Shown piece after piece: positions 25,740-33,220 of a stretch of DNA of 64,000 bases. A program made the translations under genes and the position numbers. The notes under the pieces were generated by a model that was not told the origin of the DNA, ran no database searches, and saw only the letters and a list, made by a program, of their open reading frames with translations. Each line of letters opens with the position of its first letter. Position 1 is the first letter of the stretch. The stretch is taken from the NCBI RefSeq assembly GCF_019263705.2, contig NZ_JADQDK010000001.1, forward strand, positions 2,852,001-2,916,000, in the 5' to 3' direction. This DNA is from Pseudonocardia abyssalis. GTDB taxonomy: Bacteria > Actinomycetota > Actinomycetes > Mycobacteriales > Pseudonocardiaceae.

Positions 25740-25904
25740 GACGCCCCCATCCGTTGTCGTGCCGGTTCAACGATCGGGCCGCACGTCGGTGACGGAACGC
25801 CACCCGGTGGAGCGGTCATCGGGGTGGGGCGTTCCCCGCCCGGCCACCACCGATGCCTCGCGACCGCACCGCCCTGCGGGTGACCGACACCGGGACGGCC
25901 CCGG

Positions 25905-26306
25905 TCAACCCCCGACCGGACCGCCGGGGCGGCTCCCGGACCGCTCGGCCCGCAGCCGGGCCTCCGCGCGCTGCGCCTCGGCCCGGGTGTTGCGCTCACG
26001 GCGCAGCCACTCCGGCTGCTCCTCCTTCAACGCCGCGATCTGGGCGGTGGTCAGCGGCTCGGTGATCTCGGCACGGGCCAGCCCGGAGATCGACACCCCC
26101 AGTCGGTCCGCGACGACCTGGCGGGGATGCGGGCCGTTGCGCCGCAGTTCGCGCAACCACTCGGGCGGGTCGGCCTGCAGGGCGTCGAGCTCGTCGCGCG
26201 AGACCACCCCGGCCCGGAACTCCTCGGGCGTCGCGTCGGGGTGCACGCCGAGCTTCCTCGCCGCCGTCGCGGGCTTCATCGTCTGGGTCGACCTCTGCCG
26301 CGTCAT
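25905..26306 (-). CDS. DUF5997 family protein
   Basis: A 133-residue protein from ATG 26306, with the characteristic MKPATAARKLGVHPDATPEEF opening and the VVSRDELDALQADPPEWLRELRRNGPHPRQVVADRLGVSISGLARAEI core. The RQVVADRLGVSISGLARA segment looks like a helix-turn-helix. The C-terminus is an Arg/Ala-rich helix. It is divergent from a LysR-type effector-domain protein that lacks a DNA-binding domain, with 43 bp between starts. An unexpected possibility is that the pair forms a two-protein regulator. Family function is unknown. Confidence 0.8.
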   Translation of the reverse strand: MTRQRSTQTMKPATAARKLGVHPDATPEEFRAGVVSRDELDALQADPPEWLRELRRNGPHPRQVVADRLGVSISGLARAEITEPLTTAQIAALKEEQPEWLRRERNTRAEAQRAEARLRAERSGSRPGGPVGG

Positions 26307-26349
26307 GTGCCCACGATATCGGGGCCGGACCGGCCGATAGCCTGGGCCG

Positions 26350-27057
26350 GTGACCGAGCCGCGCGACACCACAGCCTTCCGGCTCGGCTACGTCCCGGGC
26401 GTCACGCCGGGCAAGTGGGCGCGGATCTGGGCCGAGCGCCGCCCCCGGGTCACCCTGGAGCTCGTCTCCGCGACCACGGACGAGGCGCTCGAGCTGATCC
26501 GGTCCGGCGCCGTGGACGCGGCCGTGCTCCGGCTGCCGATCGACCGGACCGGGCTCCACACGATCCCGCTCTACACCGAGACCACGGTGGCCGTCGTCCC
26601 GAAGGGTCACGTCCTCGCCGCGACCGAGGAAGCAGCAGTCGCGGACCTGACCGACGAGATCGTCCTCCGCCCGCAGGACGACGCACTCGTCTGGCCCGGT
26701 GAGCGGCCGGGGCGGTCCGCGGCGTTCGACCCCGCGACGACGGCCGCGGCGATCGAGCTCGTCGCCGCCGGCGTCGGCCTGCTGGTCGTCCCCCAGTCGC
26801 TGGCCCGCCTCCACCACCGCCGGGACCTCGTGTACCGACCGCTGACCGACGCGCCCGGGTCGGGTGTCGGTCTCGCCTGGCCGGACGCGGAGAACACCGA
26901 GCTGATGGAGGAGTTCATCGGGATCGTCCGCGGGCGCACGGCGAACAGCTCGCGCACCCCCCGCCGGGACGCGACCCCGGCACCGGACAGACCCGCCCCC
27001 ACGAGGAAGAAGGTCGCCCGGCGCCCCGCCGCCCGGCGCGGTGCGCGCCGTCGTTGA
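26350..27057 (+). CDS. LysR-type substrate-binding domain protein without DNA-binding domain
   Basis: A 235-residue protein that begins directly with the LysR effector fold (FRLGYVPGVTPGKWARIWAERRPRVTLELVSATTDEALELIRSGAVDAAVLRLP). The last 45 residues are a basic Arg/Pro/Ala tail (TRKKVARRPAARRGARRR) that could contact nucleic acid. No helix-turn-helix is present, and none is encoded just upstream because the DUF5997 gene starts there on the other strand. It is probably a ligand-sensing partner of DUF5997. Confidence 0.85.
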   Translation: MTEPRDTTAFRLGYVPGVTPGKWARIWAERRPRVTLELVSATTDEALELIRSGAVDAAVLRLPIDRTGLHTIPLYTETTVAVVPKGHVLAATEEAAVADLTDEIVLRPQDDALVWPGERPGRSAAFDPATTAAAIELVAAGVGLLVVPQSLARLHHRRDLVYRPLTDAPGSGVGLAWPDAENTELMEEFIGIVRGRTANSSRTPRRDATPAPDRPAPTRKKVARRPAARRGARRR

Positions 27058-27218
27058 GTCCACCGACGGTGCGGAACAGCACGTTCGCCGTCTCGTCGGA
27101 GAAGCTCTCGCCGTGAGAACTGACGCCGGATTCGCTCACGGACGTTCCGTCCGGGCTCGGTGAGACTTCCGGTTCGACCGCGTGGACGTCCGCTTGCTCA
27201 CTCGGCAGTGGTCAGCGC

Positions 27219-27430
27219 GGCACGGAAGTCAACCTGACCGCCCACCCGACGGTGCAGCTGCAGGACGGGGCCCGCCGGGCGCTGATGACCGCGCGCGTCG
27301 CCGAGGGCACGAATGCGCGGACTGGCTCGCCCACGCCGACGGGCTGTACCCGTTCTTCGCCGAACTGCGCGAGCGCGCCGTCCTGACCGGTGACCGGGAG
27401 GTGCCGGTGGTGCTGCTCGAACCCGTCACG
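27219..27430 (+). pseudogene. Remnant of a deazaflavin (F420)-dependent nitroreductase-like gene
   Basis: Two adjacent frames carry pieces of the Ddn-like split beta-barrel family: EVNLTAHPTVQLQDG...ALMTARVAEG in one frame (27225-27305) and DWLAHADGLYPFFAELRERA...REVPVVLLEP in another (about 27318-27427). The family order is preserved, with a one-base-type frameshift near 27305-27318, and the N-terminal third is absent. No start or stop fits. The preceding 27058-27218 holds nothing recognisable. It was presumably inactivated in place. Confidence 0.6.
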
Positions 27431-27467
27431 GACCGACCCGTCGAGGAGTCCGGCACGGAGCCGGCGT

Positions 27468-28457
27468 TCACGAGGCCGACCGCGAGTCGCTCGATGGTGG
27501 CTCCCCCACCAGGACCGCGAACCCGTCCAGGTGCCGGGCCAGGCTGTAGTCGAACAGCTCGTCGACGTCGGGGACGACCTGCTCGTGCACCTGCGCCAGC
27601 AGGGGGAAGCGCCCGCCGGCGAACAGTGCGTCGGTCCGTGCACGCTGCGCCTGCAGCCACCGGCCCAGCGACACACCTGTCTCCTGCTCGGCCTCCACCT
27701 CGTCCGCCGTGGACAGTGCAGCGTTGATCACCAACGAATGCAGCGCGAGCGCCTCCTGCATCCGCGTGCGCAGTGACAGGCCGAGACCCTCGAGCGCCCG
27801 CAGAGTCCACTCGGTGTGCACCATCATGTTCGGCGCCATCGAGGGCCGGGTGAACGACACCGCTCCGGGCAGCCACAGGTGTCGCCGGCACAGCCCCCAC
27901 TGCCACCGCGCGATCAGCTCCAGTCTGGCTCGCCAGCCGTCGGGCCCCGGGTCGGGGAGTTCCAGCTCCCCGAAGACCAGGTCGGCCATCTCGGTCATCA
28001 GGTCGTCCTTGTTCGCGATGTGGCGATAGAGGGACATCGCCCCCACGCCGAGCTCGGCGGCGACCCGCCGCATGGACACCGCGCCCGCACCCTCGACGTC
28101 GGCGATCGCGACAGCGGTCCGCAGCACGTGCTCGCGACTGAGTGCCTGCTTCGCCCCGCCGGCCGAACGCGGCGGGAACGACCGCGACGTGGACGTCGCC
28201 CCCCGGTCCGGCCGGCGCGGCCCGTTCGTGGAGGCACTGACCACCGTGCCGGAACCCACCGTGGTCTCGACCAGGCCGTCGTCGCGCAGGGCGGCAAGCA
28301 CCTTCGTCGCGGTCGCGATCGCGACGTTCCACCGGTCGGCGATCTGCCGGATGGACGGAATCCGGTCCCCCGGCCGCAGATCACCGGATCGGATCCGGGC
28401 CGCGAACTCCCCGGCGATCCGCCGGTAGAGCGGCTCCAGCTGAGCGTCCTGCGACAT
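27468..28457 (-). CDS. GntR-TetR fusion transcriptional regulator
   Basis: A 329-residue protein with two DNA-binding modules. A GntR winged helix covers about 8-75 (LYRRIAGEFAARIRSGDLRPGDRIPSIRQIADRWNV). A TetR helix-turn-helix follows at about 104-155 (LSREHVLRTAVAIADVEGAGAVSMRRVAAELGVGAMSLYRHIANKDDL), with a TetR-type ligand domain to the end. ATG 28457 has AGGAGG upstream. It is divergent from the GPP34-flavoenzyme operon, and palindromes at 28493-28525 and 28585-28609 lie between them. Auto- and operon repression is likely. Confidence 0.88.
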   Translation of the reverse strand: MSQDAQLEPLYRRIAGEFAARIRSGDLRPGDRIPSIRQIADRWNVAIATATKVLAALRDDGLVETTVGSGTVVSASTNGPRRPDRGATSTSRSFPPRSAGGAKQALSREHVLRTAVAIADVEGAGAVSMRRVAAELGVGAMSLYRHIANKDDLMTEMADLVFGELELPDPGPDGWRARLELIARWQWGLCRRHLWLPGAVSFTRPSMAPNMMVHTEWTLRALEGLGLSLRTRMQEALALHSLVINAALSTADEVEAEQETGVSLGRWLQAQRARTDALFAGGRFPLLAQVHEQVVPDVDELFDYSLARHLDGFAVLVGEPPSSDSRSAS

Positions 28458-28492
28458 GCGGACCTCCTGATCGCAGTCGTCGACAGCGGCCA

Positions 28493-28525
28493 AAGTGCAC
28501 TAGTTCACTTCGGCCGAACTAGTTC
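28493..28525. promoter_or_regulatory. Paired palindromic operators sharing an ACTAGT core
   Basis: AAGTGCACTAGTTCACTT (28493-28510) is an 18-bp palindrome with one mismatched pair. GAACTAGTTC (28516-28525) is a perfect 10-bp palindrome. Their centres are 19 bp apart, and the sequence ACTAGTTCAC occurs in both. They sit 36-68 bp upstream of the GntR-TetR regulator start. Confidence 0.6.
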
Positions 28526-28584
28526 ACGTTGTGGAGTCGTTTGACCAGGATCGATTGACCGTCGCACGTCCTCCTGGAGACAGT

Positions 28585-28609
28585 GTACGCGTAGTTCGCT
28601 ACAGCGTAC
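28585..28609. promoter_or_regulatory. Inverted repeat upstream of the GPP34 operon
   Basis: Arms GTACGC-GTAG and CTAC-(A)-GCGTAC flank a TTCG centre, giving a near-perfect 10-bp-arm dyad with one extra base. It lies 75 bp before the GPP34 start. It may be a TetR-type operator or a transcript hairpin. Confidence 0.45.
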
Positions 28610-28683
28610 GCAGCCAGCGATCCGGGGCTTCGCCACCCGGCGATCCGCCCCGCACCGCCCGCCCGACCGGAAAGGACATCCCG

Positions 28684-29310
28684 ATGCTCACCGTCGCCGA
28701 GGAAGTCGTCCTGCTCGCCCTCGACGAGGACACCGGCGGGGGCGGGACCCGCCTTGGCCTGGACTGGGCCGTGGCCGGTGCGGTCGTCGTCGAGCTGGCC
28801 CTCGCCGAGCGCATCGCCGTGGGGGACGACGACGTCGTCACGGTCGTGGACCCGGCTCCGACAGGGGTTGGACACCTCGACACCGTCCTCGCCGAGGTCG
28901 CGGGCCGGGTGAAGGTCTCGACGCTGCTGCGACGGACGCGCGGCGGGGCGCCGGGGCGCGCCATCGCCTCGCTCGTCGAACGCGGTGTGCTTCGGCGCCG
29001 ACGCGGCCGGCTGCTCGGTCTCGTCCCGGCACACCGCTACCCCACACAGGACGCCTCGGCCAGATCCGAGATCCGCAGCAGGCTCGCCGACGCCGTCCTC
29101 GACGGGCGCGAGCCCGACGAGCGCACCGCTGCCCTGATCGGCGTGCTGCACGCCGCGAGGCTGCGGCGCCGCGCGCTGCCCACCGGTCACCGGAGGCAGG
29201 TCCGCACACGGATGGGCGACATCGCGAAGGGGCAGGCCGTCGGTCCCGCAGTGCGCACGGCCATCGCCCGGACGAAGGGCGCCATCGCTGCGATGGCCGC
29301 CTCGGGCTGA
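28684..29310 (+). CDS. GPP34 (GOLPH3/Vps74-like) family protein
   Basis: A 208-residue, mostly helical protein from ATG 28684. Family hallmarks include LTVAEEVVLLALDEDTGG at the start, an LALAERIAV helix-strand, a VKVSTLLRRT helix and VERGVLRRRRGRLLGLVPAHRYP, plus a C-terminal LIGVLHAARLRRRALP. In eukaryotes GOLPH3/Vps74 binds PI4P and retains glycosyltransferases; in actinobacteria the role is unknown. It is the first gene of an operon with an FMO-like flavoenzyme and a membrane protein. The in-frame ATG at 28531 is rejected because it lies upstream of the inverted repeat. Confidence 0.85.
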   Translation: MLTVAEEVVLLALDEDTGGGGTRLGLDWAVAGAVVVELALAERIAVGDDDVVTVVDPAPTGVGHLDTVLAEVAGRVKVSTLLRRTRGGAPGRAIASLVERGVLRRRRGRLLGLVPAHRYPTQDASARSEIRSRLADAVLDGREPDERTAALIGVLHAARLRRRALPTGHRRQVRTRMGDIAKGQAVGPAVRTAIARTKGAIAAMAASG

Positions 29311-29341
29311 GCCGACCGGACAGACAGACAGGAGCGACACG

Positions 29342-30832
29342 ATGGTGACCGACACCGACATCGACACCGACATCGACACCGACACCGACACCGACATTGA
29401 CACCGACTACCTCGTGATCGGCGCAGGCGCGACCGCGATGGCGTTCGTCGACACGTTGCTGACCGAGACGCGGGCGACCGTCACCATGGTCGACCGCTAC
29501 GACCGACCCGGCGGGCACTGGACCGTCGCCTACCCCTTCGTACGGCTGCACCAACCGTCGGCGATGTACGGCGTGAACTCCCGCCCGCTCGGCGAGGACC
29601 GGGTCGACCGGACGGGCTGGAACGCCGGGATGTACGAGCTGGCGGGCGCCGCCGAGATCTGCGACTACTTCGACCAGGTGATGCGCCGGACGTTCCTGCC
29701 GTCCGGGCGGGTCTCCTACTTCCCGATGGCCGAGTACCGGGGTAGCGGACGGTTCCACGTGACGACCTCGGGCACCCGGTACCGGGTGACCGCGCGGCGC
29801 AGGATCGTCGACACCACCTACCAGGGCGTCACGGTGCCCGCGATGCGGCCACCGGAGTTCCCGGTCGCCGACGGGATCCGTGTCGTGCCGCCGAACGAGC
29901 TGCCCGCCGTTCGCGGGCCCTCCGACCGCTATGTCGTCGTCGGAGCGGGCAAGACCGGCATCGACGCCTGCCTCTGGCTGCTGGAGCAGGGCGTCGACCC
30001 CGCCGACCTGACCTGGATCATGCCCCGCGCGCCGTGGCTCATCGACCGGGCGACGGTGCAGCCGATGCCGCTGCGCCGCGCCGCGGACATCGCGACGGAC
30101 CACGCCGCGAAGCACTCCGCGATCATGGGCGCCGAGTCGGTACGCGACCTCTTCGACCGGCTCGACGCGGCGGGAGCGCTGCTGAGGATCTCCCCGGACG
30201 AGCGACCGACGGCGTTCCGCTGCGCCACCGTCTCGCGGGCCGAGCTGGAACAGCTGCGCAGGATCACCGACGTCGTCCGCCTCGGCCGGGTCACACGCAT
30301 CGACCCGACGGCCATCGAACTCGACGCCGGCACGCTCCCGACCGGCCCCCATGTGCTGCACGTGGACTGCACCGCCGACGCCGTGAAGCAGCTGCCCGTC
30401 ATACCGATCTTCCAGGACGGGCTGATCACCCTGCAGCCGGTCCGCGCGTGCCAGCCGGTGTTCAGCGCCGCACTCGTCGCACACATGGAGGCGACCGGTC
30501 CCGACGACACCGTGCGCAACGAACTCTGCCCCGTCACCCCCTACCCGAGCAGCGACGTGGACTGGCTCCGGTTCGCCCTCTCGACGAACGCGGAGCAGCT
30601 GCGCTGGGCAGCGAACCCGGACGTCGACGCCTGGCTGCGCACCTCCCGCCTGCATCCGGATCTCGCCCCGCCGATGCCGGACGACCCGGCCGAACGCGCG
30701 GTCGTCGAACAACAGGCCACGGCCACGGCGAAGGCCCAGAACGCGAAGCTCGACGAGCTCCTGCACACACGACGGTCGCTGCCCCCACCGGGTCCGCACC
30801 ACCCGACACGCAGAGAGGCGGCCACCGGATGA
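29342..30832 (+). CDS. FMO-like NAD(P)/FAD-dependent oxidoreductase
   Basis: A 496-residue flavoprotein. Residues 3-22 are a (T/I)D dipeptide repeat. The FAD Rossmann motif DYLVIGAGATAMAFVDTLL follows, then RPGGHWTVAYPFVRLHQPSAMYGVNS, as in flavin monooxygenase and lysine-hydroxylase-like proteins. A second dinucleotide motif, YVVVGAGKTGIDACLWLLEQG (about 200), binds NAD(P)H. Likely role: oxygenation of a small or lipid substrate. It ends with an ATGA overlap with the next membrane protein gene and starts 31 bp after GPP34. The true start could lie just before DYLVIGAG if the repeat is untranslated, but GGAGCG precedes the ATG used. Confidence 0.85.
   Translation: MVTDTDIDTDIDTDTDTDIDTDYLVIGAGATAMAFVDTLLTETRATVTMVDRYDRPGGHWTVAYPFVRLHQPSAMYGVNSRPLGEDRVDRTGWNAGMYELAGAAEICDYFDQVMRRTFLPSGRVSYFPMAEYRGSGRFHVTTSGTRYRVTARRRIVDTTYQGVTVPAMRPPEFPVADGIRVVPPNELPAVRGPSDRYVVVGAGKTGIDACLWLLEQGVDPADLTWIMPRAPWLIDRATVQPMPLRRAADIATDHAAKHSAIMGAESVRDLFDRLDAAGALLRISPDERPTAFRCATVSRAELEQLRRITDVVRLGRVTRIDPTAIELDAGTLPTGPHVLHVDCTADAVKQLPVIPIFQDGLITLQPVRACQPVFSAALVAHMEATGPDDTVRNELCPVTPYPSSDVDWLRFALSTNAEQLRWAANPDVDAWLRTSRLHPDLAPPMPDDPAERAVVEQQATATAKAQNAKLDELLHTRRSLPPPGPHHPTRREAATG
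29349..29408. repeat. Hexanucleotide-type repeat at the 5' end of the flavoenzyme gene
   Basis: Ten consecutive 6-bp-like units of GACACC and GACATC (one GACATT) encode the Asp-Thr/Asp-Ile N-terminus. Because the unit is six bases, slippage changes length without a frameshift. Confidence 0.85.
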
Positions 30833-31872
30833 ACCGGTCGGTGAACCGGCGGTGGAACCGGGCGCCCTGGACGCTCGCACTGCTGACCACGGTGTGCGCG
30901 GAGCTCACCTTCACCGCGGTCGCGGTGCCGTTCACCTGGCTGCTGGTGCCGCTGCTGATGGTGATGTACGGCGCCGGGGTCCTCGTGCTCCGCGAGGCGA
31001 CCGTGCGGGCCGGTGGCACCTGGCCGAGCCTCGTACTGCTGGGCGTGGCCTACCAGCTCGCCGAGGACGGCCTGGGCCTGCAGGCCCTGACCAGCCCCCG
31101 CATGTACGGCGCCGCCGACTGGGGATTCCGGGCGCTCGGTGTGAACTGGACCTACTGGGAATCGCAGATCGGCGTGCACGTCGTGCTCAGCGTCCTGGTG
31201 CCGATCACCATCACCGACCTCCTCTTCCCGGCACAACGGGACCGGCCCTACCTCGGCAACCGGGGCCTGGCCGGCGCGGGCGCCCTCGCGGTCCTGGGCG
31301 TGTTCGGGCTCCGCCACCTGATCTCGGCGACCGAGGACCCCGGCTACCGGACCCCCTGGGGCTTCACGATCCTGTTCCTCGCGCTCATCGCGACGCTCGG
31401 GGTGATCGCGCTGGTGGTCCTCCCCCGCCGCGGCGTCACCGCCCGCGTTCGCAGGGCCCGCAACACGCCTCACCCGGCCCTGGTCGGAGTCGTGTCCGGG
31501 TACCTGACCATGGCGTTCCTCACCACGCTGCTCCCGCTCGGCCTCGGCCCCACGATGCTGCTCGGCGACCTGATGTCCCCCGCCCAGAAGCTGGTCGTCG
31601 GATTGATGACCGCCGTCGCGTTCGGCTGGCTGGTGCTGCGTTGGCAGACATCGCCCGGGTGGAGTGACCGGCACCGGATCTGGCTCGTCGGCGGCATCCT
31701 CGTGTCGCACACCGCGTTCATGATGCCCGCGTCACCGACCGCCGCACTCGTCGGTTCGGTCGCGATCGTGACACAGGTGTACGTGCTGGCACGTCTCGCC
31801 GAGCACCTCCAGCGGCGGAGAGCTGCGGCTCCCGATCCCGGCGACGAGCACCCGCTGAGCCGACCGGAATGA
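30829..31872 (+). CDS. Polytopic membrane protein of unknown function
   Basis: A 347-residue protein with about nine or ten hydrophobic helices, for example WTLALLTTVCAELTFTAVAV, FTWLLVPLLMVMYGAGVLVL, VHVVLSVLVPITITDLLF, TILFLALIATLGVIALVVL and LVVGLMTAVAFGWLVL, separated by short Arg-rich loops. I do not recognise the family. It is translationally coupled (ATGA overlap) to the FMO-like enzyme, so the two probably act together on a hydrophobic or exported compound. Confidence 0.82.
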   Translation: MNRSVNRRWNRAPWTLALLTTVCAELTFTAVAVPFTWLLVPLLMVMYGAGVLVLREATVRAGGTWPSLVLLGVAYQLAEDGLGLQALTSPRMYGAADWGFRALGVNWTYWESQIGVHVVLSVLVPITITDLLFPAQRDRPYLGNRGLAGAGALAVLGVFGLRHLISATEDPGYRTPWGFTILFLALIATLGVIALVVLPRRGVTARVRRARNTPHPALVGVVSGYLTMAFLTTLLPLGLGPTMLLGDLMSPAQKLVVGLMTAVAFGWLVLRWQTSPGWSDRHRIWLVGGILVSHTAFMMPASPTAALVGSVAIVTQVYVLARLAEHLQRRRAAAPDPGDEHPLSRPE

Positions 31873-31987
31873 CCACGGTCATCAGCGGCCTCGCCTGCCC
31901 GGTCGTGCTCCGGCACCCGATACCCGCCGCGGCCTCCGTCACTGCTCCGACGTCGCCATCGGCGTGGCCGGGGTCGACCGATGAGAG

Positions 31988-32059
31988 TGGGCGCGGCAGG
32001 GTTCGAACCTGCGACCGCTCGGGTGTAAGCCGAGAGCTCTTCCGCTGAGCTACGCGCCC
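31988..32059 (-). tRNA. tRNA-Val (UAC anticodon)
   Basis: The minus strand folds as a 72-nt tRNA: acceptor GGGCGCG/CGCGCCC with discriminator A, D arm AGCTCAGCGGAAGAGCT, anticodon stem CTCGG/CCGAG with loop CTTACAC (anticodon TAC), and T arm GCAGG-TTCGAAC-CCTGC. CCA is not encoded. Confidence 0.96.
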
Positions 32060-32090
32060 GCCGGACCGGGGCCGGGGCCCCGGTGCGGTC

Positions 32091-32549
32091 CTACACGGCC
32101 GCGAGGGCCTTGCGCCACGCGTCCTGGTCACGGGCCTCGCCGGGGCCGTTGACCTCGGCGAACCGCACCACACCGGTCTTGTCGACGAGGAACGTCCCGC
32201 GCAGGGCGAACCCCGCGGCGTCGTTGAACACGCCGTAGGCCTGCGCCACCTCGCCGTGCGGCCAGAAGTCGGCGAGCAGGGGGAACTCGTAGCCCTCCGC
32301 GTCGGCCCACGCCTTGAGCGCGAACGTGTGGTCGACCGACACCGCGACGATCTGCACGTCGTCGTTCTGGAAGCTGGCCAGGTCCTCCCGGACCGCGGTG
32401 AGCTCGCCCGTGCAGACTCCGGAGAACGCGAACGGGTAGAACACGACCAGGACGTTCTTCGCGCCGCGGAACGACGAGAGCGTCACGTCCTGCTTGTTCT
32501 GGTCCTTCAGGGTGAAGTCGGGAGCTTCTGTTCCCACCTCGGGCGCCAT
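32091..32549 (-). CDS. ahpE: Peroxiredoxin (AhpE type)
   Basis: A 152-residue thioredoxin-fold peroxidase. The peroxidatic cysteine is C46 in [14 protein letters not shown], and [23 protein letters not shown] is characteristic of mycobacterial AhpE. It reduces hydroperoxides in the cytoplasm, probably with mycothiol/mycoredoxin as reductant. No second resolving cysteine is seen, consistent with a one-Cys enzyme. It neighbours DUF3052 and aceE as in mycobacteria. Confidence 0.93.
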   Translation of the reverse strand: MAPEVGTEAPDFTLKDQNKQDVTLSSFRGAKNVLVVFYPFAFSGVCTGELTAVREDLASFQNDDVQIVAVSVDHTFALKAWADAEGYEFPLLADFWPHGEVAQAYGVFNDAAGFALRGTFLVDKTGVVRFAEVNGPGEARDQDAWRKALAAV

Positions 32550-32619
32550 GTGCGTGCCTCTCCAGGTCTGAGATCCGCCGTGGCGGACGCGACGGCGGTG
32601 CGGGGGGGGTGTGCGGGGG

Positions 32620-33054
32620 TCAGCGGCGGGACTTGGCCGCCTTCGGCGCGACCAGCCGGGCGCCGGCCCACGTCTCGCCCACGCTGACGTTCGACGTCTG
32701 CGACAGGCCCGCCGTGGGGGCGGCCTCGGCGATCTCGCTCGGCTCGACGTGCCCGGGGCGGCCGGTCCGGGGTGTGAGGACCCAGATCACGCCGCTCTCC
32801 GCGAGCGGACCACCGGCGTCGACGAGCGCGTCGACGAGGTCCCCGTCACCCTCCCGCCACCACATCAGGACGAGATCGACGACGTCGACGGCGTCCTCGT
32901 CGAGCAGGTCGTCGCCCGCTCTCTCCTCGACGGCGTCGCGCACCGCCTCGTCGACGTCGGTGTCCCACCCGAGTTCCTGGACGACCATGCCCGGCTCCAC
33001 GCCGAGCTTTCCCGCGATGTCGGACTGGCGTCCGGCATCTTCCGCGGCGACCAC
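32620..33054 (-). CDS. DUF3052 family protein
   Basis: A 144-residue acidic protein from GTG 33054 ([44 protein letters not shown]), matching the actinobacterial DUF3052 family that sits next to aceE and ahpE in mycobacteria. The [22 protein letters not shown] core is typical. The C-terminus is Arg/Lys-rich. Function is unknown. The frame upstream of 33054 is open but runs into the aceE promoter and is not used. It is divergent from aceE. Confidence 0.86.
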   Translation of the reverse strand: MVAAEDAGRQSDIAGKLGVEPGMVVQELGWDTDVDEAVRDAVEERAGDDLLDEDAVDVVDLVLMWWREGDGDLVDALVDAGGPLAESGVIWVLTPRTGRPGHVEPSEIAEAAPTAGLSQTSNVSVGETWAGARLVAPKAAKSRR

Positions 33055-33220
33055 GCCTGTGTACCCCTCTTCCTCTGGATCCGGATGCGAGATCCGGACA
33101 CCTGACTCGTCGACCCGCAACCACTCGTTACGGGATCCTACGTCGGAGGGCACGATAGGGGATGACCCCGAGATGTACCGAGTCCGAGACCCATCCAGCA
33201 GAGCCACGCAGGGAGATCCC

